A stretch of 64,000 nucleotides of DNA from Liolophura sinensis (Eukaryota > Mollusca > Polyplacophora > Chitonida > Chitonidae). The stretch covers positions 29,209,732-29,273,731 of the forward strand of contig NC_088304.1 in assembly GCF_032854445.1 (NCBI RefSeq). The letters run 5' to 3'. Below the pieces are notes generated by a model. The model did not search any database. It saw only the letters and a list, made by a program, of their open reading frames with translations, and was not told where the DNA came from. Positions 53,030-64,000 of the stretch are shown here, piece by piece. Each line of letters starts with the position of its first letter. The stretch's first letter is position 1. The position numbers were made by a program, and so were the translations under genes.

Positions 53030-56000
53030 TCATGTTGCTTCTTTATTGTACGCGTCATCTATCTTCACCTCATCCTTTTCCTCTCGCTCATCGATCTTCA
53101 CATCACATTTTTCGTACGGATCGTCTTTTGGAATATTTTCCATCTCGCGGGTGTCATCTACCATCGTATCATGTGTGTAAGTCATAACGTGATCTTCCCC
53201 GTGAATCTCGTCTGTGGTTCGTCTATCCTCTGCGCATGTCACATCTGTCGTCCTGTGTTCTTGTTCTCTCTCGCACTGCTTATCTGTAACCTCGATATCA
53301 CTGACATCGTCCACTTTTTGTGAAATATTTTCCTTCCCTTCATGATTGCTGCTGTTTTGTTTTTCATATTGATTTCCGTCTAAATCCATGTCGTACTTGG
53401 AATCTGGTGTGATGATTTCTGTCGAAGCAAAATCATCACCTTCCTGTTTCTTGGGTTCTTCTGATTCAGGACTCGAAGAAAGCTTTGCATTCCCCTTCAT
53501 GAGGAATTTATGAAAGTCAGCCTCGATGAAAGCTCCCTCCCCGCGGTGAGTGATCCAAGGTTTAGGCTCGGGCTGAATGGGACGGGCTAATCCGATTGGT
53601 GTAGACCACAATCGCGCTTTCTCCTGGGCCTTCACTCGTTCTAACTGTGCTTCTTCCAGTTTTGACGTGGCTTCCTGTGGACAAACAAACCGTTTTCATA
53701 ATGAATGCAGGCTAAATGCCATCAACCCCTTAGTACTACATGTATGAGGAACGTTGAATTAAATCGCTGAGCAATAATCCAAGATGTCAGGAGGAATCTT
53801 ACGTACTTCGATACCATTTTATTAAAGGCCCGTTACCGGTAAACGATGTGTAAAAGTCTGTGGAGAGGCGTGGGAAAGATATGTTCTTGTTCGATACCAG
53901 CTGACACTATACTTATGACAAGGCGCAAAGTTTTAGACATCAGAAGGTTAACTATAGCTGATGTGTACTAGTAAATGACTAACCTGACTAATGGGTCAGT
54001 TCTGACCCATATACATATTCATCGAATGGGCCATAATCACGTTTTTCTACGTCCATGAGGCCCATCCCACAAAGCCGTCGCAAATTGCATCTGGGGCAAC
54101 TTCAAGGAATAAGCCAACATATCATGAAGAGATATGTCACCATGGTAAATACGCCTGACACAGCGTCGTGACAGGTTATAAAACTGGACCTTGAAGTCAA
54201 TGTGATCAGTAAAAAACACGAGCTAGAAACACACTGTCAAATTTATACACACATAGGGAGTTATAGACCCGCCTGATAGATTTTAGCATACACTGAAATC
54301 CTTTATAAACCGTCAGTTTGTGCGTACCATGAGTTTCTCGTCTGCCGCCTTCCTCTCCCTCTCGAGCCTCTCCAGCTGCGCACGTGCCTCCTGCAGGAGC
54401 TCCTCCTGGCGGTTCTTCTCCTCCTCTAAACCCTCCCTTTCCTGCTGCTCCACCACGCGCAGTGCCATCTGTTGTTTGTGCAGGCGCACTAACTCTTCAC
54501 GCTTCATGGATTCTTCTTCTAACAGTCTGAGGCAGGAGAACGGTTTTGTTTGTGTTTGAGTACATTGCAGGACCATTATTAGAAATAAAAATTCGTGTAA
54601 TAAAGCCATAAAGTATTACGCCAAGACAAATCTGCCGCAGTTTTAACAGTTTGGTATGTTGGTTGCGCAATATACTGAACAATATTGACTTGCGTCCAAA
54701 CTCTTTTCGTGGAATCGACACCTGCTGTAAAAGTATAGTCTTAAGCACTACTTCTCATTTTCGTCTGACAGTTCACGCAACTCTTACAGTTAAACTATAA
54801 ACCTCAGAAACTACAACTTCATCGGACAACAAACAATTATATCATGAAGTCTTGGGGAAGCCTATCGCACAATATCAACCTTGCTGAAAGGAAGATGGTG
54901 AGAAGCTAAATTTTCATCACTTTATAAAGTGTTAACCTAAGGTTATATAGGCTTTCCCACGGCCTCAGTGGTCGAGTGGGTAACGTGGGAGCATAGCACA
55001 ATGACGCAGGAACTTCTCACCAATGCGGATCGCTAGGAGTTCAAGTCTGGCTCATGCTGGCGTCTCTCCTGCCATACTGGGAAGATCTGATATCAACTTG
55101 CGGATGATCGTGGGTTTCCCCCGGTCTGTGCCCTGTTTCCGCCCGTCATAATGTTGGCCGCCGTCATATAAGTGAAATGTTCTTGAATATGGCGTAAAAC
55201 ACCAATTAAATAATTAAATGCTTTCTCTCCTCCAGTACTTCCAAAATGTTGGATCTAACATTACTAAAGGTATATGTAACATTTCAGTTTTAAGAGTGTA
55301 GAATTATAAATTTGCCACCAGGACTTACTTCCCTTGGAGGCATCTCACCACCTCCTCGTCTTTCCTAGCCGTGCGCTCTTCCTCCAGCAGTCTTTCCAGC
55401 TCTTGCCGCACTTCCTCCAGCTCTCTCAGTTTCTGCTGGTCCATCTCTCTGAGGGCCGCCTCTTCCTGATATTTCTGCTCGAGGTCCTTCAACCTTCGTA
55501 AGTCGGCCTCTCTCTGGGACGACTCATCATGGTACTTACTCTCCAATTCTTGTAGCTTTCTCTCTTCCGCTTGACACATGTCTTCCAGTTCTTGGACCTT
55601 GCGGGGAAAAACAGCTTTATGTACATGTATCTTTTGTTAAGTAAAAACTAAAGCTTCCCAAAGCGACGCCCATTTAATCAAGATGTGGATTTTTTGCAAA
55701 CTGCACTTAGTAAATGTAAATGAATGACCATTTCACTTGCTCACAATCACTACACCTAAATTCGCTTATTTTTCTGGTGCCCTCGCTGGTCAAGCTACCC
55801 ACTCTGCTTTACATTTACTTAAGATAACGATCCTCTCCTTTCTTTGGCAAGCCAATTCCGAATAACCATATAAAAGTGACTTCCCAACAATGATCCCATC
55901 AATACCAAAGTTTTACCTTTTTCATATGAGCCTCACGTGCCGCCGCCTCCTCTTCATACTTTTCTTGGAGTTCCCGTAAGTTTCTTAGGTTGGATTTTCT

Positions 56001-59000
56001 ATCCGCCACTTCGTCTTGGTATTTCTTCTCGAGCTCCGCCAGGCGGCGTTGTTCCTCCTCTCGCAGACGCTCGATTTCCTTCAGCTTTGCGAAGAAAGCC
56101 TCTCTTCTCGCTGCCTCCTCTGCATATCTGGCCTCTAGTTGTGCACGAGCCTGCAAGGCATTCAGTTTTCCCATCAAGATTACCAATTATATAATAAATC
56201 ATTTTTTTTATTTGTTGCAATATAACTGGTCCCATCATTACGAAGTTGTCTTAGATTTAAGTCAGACTTAGTCTTGGCTTGTGGTATTATTTCTGAAGTT
56301 AGACTTGATCTAAATCACTAATTTATGATTTTGTCGCGAAGAACCAAGACACCTGTCAGTATTAAAGTAAAAACCGTATAGGTAAATCACAGTCTTAGCC
56401 CAGTGCACTATCTTGAGGTTAAGGCAAATTTGACTTATGTCTATACCATGCAGCTTTATGACCCTTGGGTCTGGAATGTAAGAATTGTGAGTCGCCGCAT
56501 ATATGATTGAACAAACTCTGGCGTGAAATGTCGGCCTTTCGTTAGCAATGAAGCCGAAAATCCTTTCTGATAAACAGAAATTTTTCCCAAGCGCGTAATA
56601 TTGTTCAGAGCAATTTTAAACTCCAAACTCCAAATAGACTCCAAACTTCCCAAATGGTAACTTTTCCGTTGCAGCTTCTTGAGTTATAATAGAAATAAGT
56701 TACACCGTTACGATACTTGCACAAAGGAATTGTAAAGCGATCGTGACCGTAATCGAGTTGAGCCGATTTTAATTAGTGATTGTAAATTAAAACAATCACT
56801 GCTTAAAATTCCTTGGTGCTAAAGGCTGTCGATTGTAAGTTAAGGTTACGATCGTGATCTTAGTAATTTACAGTCAAATTAGGCTTCTACGATCCCATTT
56901 TACAAGCGGGCCTTTATCTGCCCGGTACACGTCAAGCAATGGACGCGATATACTAGTAGTACGAGATTCTGTGGGAATCCCTCACCTCTCGCTCTGACTC
57001 TAGCTCCGACCTCTGTCTCTCGATCATTTCCTGTTCCTCTCTTCTCCTCCTTTCCTCCTCGCTAAGCTGATTCCTCTTATCCTCTCGTAGTTGCCTCCTC
57101 TCTGCCTTCGCCACGCGCTGAACCTGTCCTGGTTTGCTGGAGTACTCGATGGCGGTTTGTAAAGCTGCAGTGTTTAATCAACGTGCACAGAAATGATTTC
57201 TCAGATCAGCTTCCTCTATGTGGTATATTACTTGATTTGTACACGAGATTAAATACCAGTATAATGTCCTTGCGTTCATATCAACCAACCTATTCTATGA
57301 TTGTGTACGGCCAGAATATGAAAATAAAATGATGTGTGAAGTAAATACTACATTCAAAAAATTAATCTGTTAATTTTAAAAGAAAGTTGAAAGCAGAAAA
57401 AGAATGTATTTTGTTATCATAACACAATATTCTGTCATATTCAACATAATATCCTGTTAGTCTAATAAAATCTTTATGTTGGCTTAATAGAATATGTGTG
57501 TTACCTTTAACAGAATAATCTGCTGCAATGCAGAATGCATCCTAGCATCACTCAGACAACAGACTTTCTGTTAAACTTAACAGATTAATGTTTTAAGTGT
57601 ATTCAGATTAGTTGGGTATGAACGCTTAACCCGAGTGACCATTTTAACAGGCGTTCCTGACTTTGGGGCAGATCGGTCGCTTACCTCTAATCCACTCGTT
57701 CTTTGTTTTCAGGTCAGGTGTGCAAAATTCATACGGCTTCCTACCATAGGCATGGAAAGTGAACCTGTGCAGCTTGGCTCCGGGTTTTTCGTCTTGAGAC
57801 TAAACAAACAGAAGCAAATCCATTATCACTGGGGTTTTTTTTCTAAGCCACAAGACGTCATCGTCTTGCGTACTGGGGAGCGCGTCCACCCGATGCAAAA
57901 GCTTACCTGATGCAAGCGCTCACCCGATGCAAGGGTCCACCCGATGCAAAATCTTATCCGATGCAAACGCCCACCCGATGCAAAGATCCACCCCATGCAA
58001 ACGCCCCACCCTTGCGTAGGTCCTCCCGACGTAAAGGTCTGACAGTCATGACGGTAGGTTGGGGAGGGGTGGGTGGTTATGGATGCGTCTTCACGTATTG
58101 TATATGCCTGTGTTTTGTGGGATTGATATTTTACTCCCCGTGAATCTCTTAGAATCAAACTGAGGACTTAAAGGGTCCAAGAACTTCCGGGACCAAGGCG
58201 ACCTATAGACAACTGCCTTCTGTGTTGGGCGGCGATCTCAACATCTTGAAGCGTTCCGACATGCTTGTAATACGGCAGCCATATGTAGCATAAATTGGGT
58301 TTTGAAAACTATGCCGATGTACATGTATTATGACTGGTCATCTTTTTATATAATGTCATCTCATTTTACTTTCCCGGAAATCGCTTAGAATGCCTCTCAA
58401 ACCATCTGGGTATGGTCTAGGCGTCTCCTTGGCCATCGCTTAACGTGTTGGAACACTTACCCTCCCCCGAGTTCCACATTCAGAATTCGAAAAAGTTGGA
58501 GGGGGGGGGGGGGGGACCTCGTAATACTGCTTTTCATCCTTAAGGAAGTGCATCAAAGCCACACGTATGTACTATTTTCTGTAATAATTGTACGTCACAC
58601 TTATTCGTGCATGTTCATAAAAGCAGTTAGGTACAAGAGGAGATGATGTACCGCATGTTGCTATTATATGTGAGTCTCTCAGAAACACAGATTTGCACAC
58701 AGATTAATACAATTCATTTTTTGAAATACATCCCAGTTCTGAAACAAAAACCACGTTTGCGATAACAAATGACGGCTTTCGAAATAAAACCTTGATCATT
58801 GTTTACATAACCTTGTTGACTACATTTGAAATAAAAATTCACCAAATTTGAAATAAAAATGCACTCTTTTCACAACAGATCAATTTTTTTTAATTTCAAA
58901 TGTTGTTAGCAGGATTATTAAAACTGGCCTATTTCTACGTTAAAGGTGGTCAATTTTTATTTAAAATATAATGATCATTGTAAACCTGACATTTTGTTTC

Positions 59001-60510
59001 CAAAATGGCTCCCACAAAATTTTCACTTGGAAAACTAGTGAAATCTTTCCTCCACAGAAGCCTGCACTCCGAAGACTAATGAAATGTTACCTCCACAGAA
59101 GCCTGCACTCCGAAGACTAATGAAATCTTACCTCCACAGAAGCCTGCACTCCGAAGACTAATGAAATCTTACCTCCACAGAAGCGTGCACTCCAAAGACT
59201 AGTGAAATCTACCTCCATAGAAGCCTACACTCCAAAGCGTAATGAAATCTTACCTTCACAGAAGCCTCCACTCCGAAGACTAATGAAATCTTACCTCCAC
59301 AGAAGCCTGATGTGTGACGGGTAACTCCCCTTTCAGGTCCTTAGCTGCCGTCCCCTTATTAGCATAATACCTCAGAGAGGTTGGGGTGAGAACAATCCAA
59401 CGTTCCTTCCAGTTTGTAACTCTGTGACCCTTTTTAGACATCATGCCCTTTAATGCAAAGAAGTTAAGGAATAAAGGGTAAGAAATAACAAGATTAACTG
59501 GGTGACTGGCTGGTTGCATTTTAATCAGTACCAGGACTTCATCGTAGCAAGATAAACCGAGACATCAACTTCTCGTAGTGTGGCAAGATTTCTAAACGGT
59601 GAAATGGTACATGTGTTTCATTATAAATAGTAATGTGTGACAAAGCGTTTTTGCCCTGAAACATTTTGTTCCAGTGTTTGTTTAGTAAATGTAAGAAAGT
59701 TCTTTGCACACGATTTGTACAGGACAAAAATTCTGAGCTGATGACCAGGCGTCTGTATGTGTATTTGTATATGATATTTACGTCGTTTGTGATATGTGCG
59801 TGCGACTGTGGCCGTAGTTTTATGGCGTACTTGCGTGTGTGTTTGCGTAATACATATACTTCATCGCGTGTTCGTCCAGTATAGTGAGTCATGTGTACGT
59901 TGCTCATCAGTCTTGACAGACCTATATAAATGTTCAGTCTCACCTTTTTTATCACTTCTTTGATTAATTCCTCGTAGACATCATTAACACCTCTGCTTAT
60001 CTCGGACGGTTTCAAGTTGTTAAGTGCCACAGTCTCGAATGCTTGGAGGAAAGATAAAAAGTCTAACGTCAGCGTATCACCAACAGCGGCATCCAACTTC
60101 TCGGGTTCATACGGATTTCCAGTGAAGTCTGCGAAACGCTTGAGCACGAATTTCACTTCCTCTACGTCGATTCTCAGAGGCAATTCCAGCTGGCTCTCGG
60201 ATGCGCCCTGCTCAGCTAGGAAGTTAAACACTTTCCACATGAGCATGGAATCCTTGTCGTTGAGCTTGGCGGCAGCCCTATTACTGTACTTCCTGGCACA
60301 CAGCACCCAGCACACCTGGTCGATGCTTTCTGGACTCGCACTGGATCTCACATTATTCTCCGTATCCGTTAGCGTTTTCTTCAGGTTGGTAAACAACTGA
60401 TTGTCTATAAATTCCTGGTAGTCGTTAAAGTCTAAGATGAGAGTTTCTTCCTGTATCTGTTCCTCCATGCCTTCAATACCGACGGCATTGGCCAGATTGT
60501 GAGTCAGAAC
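53030..60510 (-). CDS. SWAP70: SWAP70/DEF6-type switch-associated protein, 8 exons seen, 5' end missing
   Basis: Exons (minus): 60510-59944, 59447-59295, 57799-57685, 57164-56986, 56150-55917, 55597-55329, 54526-54328, 53674-53030. All phases close, giving 786 residues and a TGA stop. Exon 60510 begins at an acceptor with VLTHNLANAVG, aligning to residue ~33 of human SWAP70 (585 aa), so one upstream exon is missing. Order: N-terminal EF-hand-like/ARM region, PH domain (GMMSKKGHRVTNWKERWIVL ... LKTKNEWIRA), long coiled coil (EEERRRREEQEMIERQ, DEEVVRCLQGKLLEEESMKR), then the family's C-terminal box (GLARPIQPEPKPWITHRGEG, GAFIEADF). Known role: phosphoinositide-binding, Rac-linked actin and membrane-ruffle factor. 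A ~150-residue Asp/Glu-rich tail beyond the human end is extra. A 41-bp copy of the exon 59447-59295 donor is repeated in the next intron. Whether it is closer to SWAP70 or DEF6 is not decided. Confidence 0.92.
53680..54327. other. Last intron of the SWAP70-like gene, nothing recognised
   Basis: Intronic DNA between donor 'atg|gtacgc' and acceptor 'ttgtccacag'. No repeat was recognised. Confidence 0.4.
54955..55222 (+). mobile_element. tRNA-derived SINE, near full length, in a SWAP70 intron
   Basis: The head 'acggcctcagtggtcgagtg' is tRNA-like (box A). Box B is 'ggagttcaagtctgg'. The body has 'cttgcggatgatcgtgggtt', and the tail is 'gaatatggcgtaaaacacca' followed by 'attaaataattaaat'. Confidence 0.9.
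57893..58035. repeat. Tandem repeat, ~17-bp unit, ~8 copies
   Basis: Units of 'cacccgatgcaaacgct' type with variants (aagctt, gggtc, atctta, agatc). It lies in the SWAP70 intron upstream of exon 57799-57685 and is more GC-rich than its surroundings. Confidence 0.88.
58036..59034. other. SWAP70 intron interior, nothing recognised
   Basis: Holds a G-run of about 15 at 58500-58515 and a set of 'gaaataaaa(a/c)' phrases at 58780-58870. No exon-like frame was seen. Confidence 0.35.
59035..59305 (-). repeat. Minisatellite, ~41-bp unit, ~6 extra copies of a SWAP70 exon end plus splice donor
   Basis: On the minus strand the real junction gcttctgtggag|gtaagatttc (exon end 59295) is followed by about six copies of 'ggcttctgtggaggtaagat' plus 'ttcattagtcttcggagtgca'. 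Three or more copies keep a full gtaag donor; others read gtagat, gtaaca or gaaaga. Confidence 0.93.
59448..59943. other. SWAP70 intron between the N-terminal exon and the PH exon
   Basis: The donor is 'aag|gtgaga' and the acceptor 'gcattaaag'. The upstream frame runs open into this intron to 59539, but nothing conserved follows the donor. Confidence 0.5.
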
Positions 60511-60529
60511 CTGAGGAAAGTAACATTTA

Positions 60530-60985
60530 TTTATTTTACTCGGCTATTTATTTATTTATTTAGTTAGTTATTAATTTTATTATTAATTTAGTTATTTATT
60601 TAATTGTTGTTTAAAGCCAAACAAACATTTAATTTATACAATTTATTCAGTTGTATGGGTGAAGAAAACCGCAGTGCCTTGGATAAACCACCCACCTTTG
60701 GCAAGTCATTCAAAAACTTGTTTACATGTGACGTACAGATATGCATTAGCTAAGTGCAAGGAAAGATGACTGGTTGGAACCATGTCATAATGTGACTGAG
60801 TGGAGTGTCATGTCTGGTGTCTTCGATATGATACTTCAGTGGCGGGAGTACTTTGGCGGTATGGACTCTCCCTACAAGAAGACACAATATATACACCCAC
60901 AAGTAATGAATCCTCGTCGCCAAATGGCTGAAAAATTGTATAGTAGAACGTTAAATCCCAAGCATACATACATATACATTTCTTC
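60530..60985. repeat. Degenerate dispersed repeat(s)
   Basis: AT-rich (ttta)n start, 'gggtgaagaaaaccgcagtg', 'ggataaaccacccacctttg', then 'catgtctggtgtcttcgata' and 'cctcgtcgccaaatggctga', ending in (cata)n. These phrases recall dispersed elements of mollusc genomes, but I cannot name the family. Confidence 0.5.
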
Positions 60986-62199
60986 TAAACCATTTTGACC
61001 ATTCCAAACATATATGTATCTACCTAGATATATTAAAAAGTCTAAAAAAAAGTAAGTTGGCCACGGTTCACTTGAGTACGGATCTATGCCTCGAAACAGA
61101 CATTCAATTCCAATGTCAATTCCCCAAAACGACCTACATCACAACCCACCAAAGAAGTAAGAAAATATATAAAGTACAAAAATAGGACGGAATCATGCAA
61201 AGAGAAGCAGTCAGCAGTTTTCAATGACATTGGAAAGACGCAAGGTATATTCTAGGCGAATGAGTGAAATCAGTATTCAAATCGTGTTCCATACTGGGAT
61301 ATTAGTTGTCCATAAGAAAATATGTATCTCAAATGCGCTTTGATTACAACTGTTCATATACCCAACGTGCTGATCTAATTCAAAACGATAAACATAATGC
61401 CCGAGTTAAGCGGAATTGGACACAATCATGAAGCAGAGCGCCACAAATTCTGCACGCTCTATCCATATTTACTTACAAGAGAATTATACTTATTGTGAAA
61501 CTTATGAAACTTGGAGTGAAGGCGTTTGATGGAATAACTTTGACACATTAGTTTTTGAAGTAATAACATGTGACGTTGATTGAAATCGTCAGACAACATA
61601 CAGGATCTAACAAATGCTACTAGGAGAGATATGTACATGCCATATACAGAACCCTTCGGTATATTGCTATCCAAGTAAGGCTAATTTACAGTGTCAAAAT
61701 TGAAACCTTCCCTCTTGTTGTAAAGTCTGCGAGAGAGGAAACCGTTTTAGTCTTTGAACAAATTTAGTTCCATATAAGTTGTACCACGGGCAGATTATGT
61801 GCTTTCCTTTAAATGCAGCCAAGGTGGGTAAATATCGTTCACAGCCTTTGCTGTATATCAATTTTTTATAGCCGGCAGTCGTTTTTACAAGCACTGACGC
61901 TTAAATAGTCAGATTTCTCCAGACTTTGGTGGAAACACCTACGCTATTCCGCTCAACCTGGGGCTTGGATCCTTAAACGGCCCTGTTCGTGGCGTTGAAG
62001 TAGATTGTCACGTCTGTGAACTGTTGCAATCAGAACGCAAGCTTAGATAACTATTTGGGTTACCGAAACTTTATAAACTGGCGTGGTATACCATTTGGAT
62101 AGTGATTTCATTCATTCCCCCAGAACATTCCGTTCGTCTTTCCAGCATCATTGGAAAGATTCTCTTCGTATGAATCTTTCTTAATTTTGTACTAACTTC
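60986..62199. other. Non-coding stretch upstream of the SWAP70 exon, first exon not found
   Basis: Searched on the minus strand for the short EF-hand-like first exon expected for SWAP70. None was seen. Frames at 61459-61674 and 61694-61894 have no family match. Confidence 0.35.
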
Positions 62200-62325
62200 C
62201 CTAGTTCTTTGATGGTTTCTGTTGAAAATTGTTTTGGGAATTGGCCTGGCGATTTTTGACCAGAAAAGCTAGTATTCGACTGTCTGTTTCAACGCATACA
62301 TTTGCATTCTTCCACTATTTCCTAC
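62200..62325 (+). repeat. Single-unit relative of the 47.0-47.3 kb repeat
   Basis: 'gttttgggaattggcctggc' and 'gcgatttttgacc', then 'agctagtattcgactgtctg' and 'tttcaacg', match in order 47060-47100 and 47333-47365, which flank the 41-bp array. Here there is no tandem expansion. Confidence 0.62.
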
Positions 62326-62589
62326 AATCTTTATTTACCACACCAATCCTTTCAGACAAGAGATGAAATATCACTAAAATTACTCTCTGTCTGTGTATAA
62401 TAAAACCAGAACTCATGGATTTAAAGGCGACCTGGTTATTGTGCAGTGCAATGGCAGAATTATAACGCGTTAGCGTCAAGTGATCTAAGGACGCACTAAT
62501 GTACCGAGTAGTACTGAGCCACACTGACGAGTGATACTACACGGTAGGTCCAGCGGATCTTTGACTATCGACTTCAAAATATTAGATTT

Positions 62590-64000
62590 TCAACAATGTC
62601 AACATTCGATCTAACAAAAAAATATCATCTCGGTGCTTGAGGAATATGTTGAAAAATGGTCAAAACGGGAGAAAGTGGATTTTTCTGTTCTTAAGGATTG
62701 GCTTGAGATTGTCAAAAAGAAGGTTAGTTTAGCTATACACTGTATAGACATTGATGCTCTCCCTAAAGTTAAACAGGTTCTGAAGGATCCCACTGTGCAG
62801 GAAACACTCGCTGAACTTCATAGTAAATTTGTCATCACTGTAGCAGACAAGGCTCCTAATAATGTCATCTTTATTTGCAAGAATTATTATTATCAAGCCC
62901 TTGTTCAAGAGCTATGTAGATCTACAACAACATCCACGTATTCTGCTACTACATGTACTCTGGAGGAACTATTTAATAAACACAAAACCTTTCTTAAAGA
63001 AAGGCGCCTAAATATATCTACCCGTCATATAGAAATACCACAACTTTACTCGATTCCTAAAATGCATAAATCCCTATACAAGGCTCGATTTATTGCGGAT
63101 ATAAGAAGTTGTATTACTAAACTCTTATCAACCCTACTTACGAGAGCGTTACAAGAAGTAAGGTCAGTTTGGAATAAGTATTGTTGTGCCATAAGAAAAA
63201 ATTCAGGTGTCAACTGCATGTGAATTCTCAACAACTCCAAACGCCTTACAGAAGAACTTGATGCTCATATGCATATACCGTACAAAGACGTATCCACATG
63301 GGATTTCTCTACTCTCTATACTACAATTCCTCACAAAGATATTATTGAAAGAATATCGTCGTTAATTGTCTCGGTATTTACTAAAACAGGTCACCGTTAG
63401 CCTAAATTAACGTCAGAAGCAAAAAGGCTTTCTTTAGTTCTACTATTTATAAAGGTTACAACTCATGAGATGTTACATTATTTATTGAATTACTTGAATT
63501 TCTCATTAATAACATCTATGTGAAATTCGGTGATACCATTTACCAACAGTGCATAGGTATTCCAATGGGTACCAATTGTGCACCTCTTTTGGCAGACCTA
63601 TACCTGTTTTCATATGAAGACGACTATATGCAGAAATTACTTAAAAGTAATATCTTTAAGGCTCGATCATTTTCATTTACCAAACGGTATATTGATGATC
63701 TACTGGCATTAAATAACCCCGTATTGCTGAAGCGGTGAAGGAAATCTATCCGCCTTCATTGGAATTAAAGGAGACCACAGATAGTCCTGATTGTACATCT
63801 TATTTGGATTTATATCTGCACAAAGACGTCTCCTTTCATGACGCCTTTACGACAAAAGGGATAATTTCAATTTTGATGTAAATTATTCTTATTTGGATAG
63901 CTATATACCAAAGGGTCCTGCATATGGCGTATACGCCTTGTAGCATTTGTCAGATCTTGCATAAATTGTGATGACTTTAATCTACGTCACAAGTTGTTAG
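62590..64000 (+). mobile_element. Penelope-like reverse transcriptase, decayed, cut by window edge
   Basis: Plus-strand fragments in order: 62633-63223 (upstream region with VADKAPNNVIFICKNYY, IPQLYSIPKMHKSLYKARFI), then 63224-63400 (VSTWDFSTLYTTIPH), then 63520-63738 with the reverse transcriptase blocks QQCIGIPMGTNCAPLLADLY and the catalytic RYIDD at 63685-63699. The frame is broken by a TGA at 63221, another stop near 63398, and a frameshift near 63735, so the copy is dead. The continuation (SYLDLYLHKD) lies beyond the shift. Family assignment to Penelope-like elements rests on these motifs and is less certain than the reverse transcriptase call. Confidence 0.78.

Noticed and set aside
56000-56271. 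Plus-strand frames rich in Ser/Arg opposite the SWAP70 coiled coil (also 54320-54559 and 55937-56194)
   Set aside because: Antisense shadows of Glu/Arg-rich exons; codon bias of the minus-strand gene explains them.
59539-59943. Continuation of the SWAP70 frame beyond exon 60510-59944
   Set aside because: A good donor follows VIKK, homology stops there, and the next homologous residues resume at the PH exon at 59447.

Overview
The window is animal genomic DNA. Genes are split into short exons with GT/AG introns, and the dispersed repeats look molluscan: about a dozen copies of a tRNA-derived SINE whose tail reads like 'gtacggcgtaaaacaccaat'. A lophotrochozoan, most likely a mollusc, is the best guess; the species cannot be named from sequence alone.

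I assembled four protein-coding genes by joining exons at splice sites that keep phase. (1) Minus strand, 3350-6527: a three-exon MIF-family gene of 120 aa. It keeps the catalytic proline but has lost the other tautomerase and CxxC residues. (2) Minus strand, 17383-24894: a nine-exon DRC2/CCDC65 gene, 497 aa, an axonemal nexin-dynein regulatory complex subunit. (3) Plus strand, 25859-43389: an eight-exon ASPDH gene, 274 aa, putative L-aspartate dehydrogenase. It is head-to-head with DRC2 across 964 bp that hold an RFX X-box-like site. (4) Minus strand, 53030-60510: eight exons of a SWAP70/DEF6-type gene with PH domain, coiled coil and a long acidic tail. Its first exon was not found and probably lies beyond the right edge.

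Mobile DNA includes a decayed non-LTR retrotransposon (about 15010-16310, minus), a decayed Penelope-like reverse transcriptase (62590 to the right edge, plus), two families of tRNA-related SINEs, and several foldback or MITE-like elements.

Tandem repeats are the most striking property. About twenty minisatellite arrays (17 to 100 bp units) cover roughly 18 kb. The larger ones are 32 bp (10525-12755), 61 bp (26272-29205), 97 bp (35590-39190), 40 bp (40627-42520) and 28 bp (44755-46034). Half of the ASPDH transcription unit is intronic minisatellite. Several arrays start at, or carry copies of, real splice junctions: a SWAP70 donor, the ASPDH exon 2 and exon 5 donors, and acceptor-like sites in every 97-bp unit. 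Most of the long open frames in the window are products of these arrays and are not genes.

Layout: 1-3200 minisatellites and SINE; 3350-6527 MIF; 6528-17380 repeats, a foldback element, the 32-bp array and the LINE; 17383-24894 DRC2; 24895-25858 shared promoter; 25859-43389 ASPDH; 43390-53000 repeats and unannotated DNA; 53030-60510 SWAP70-like; 60511-64000 repeats and a Penelope-like element.
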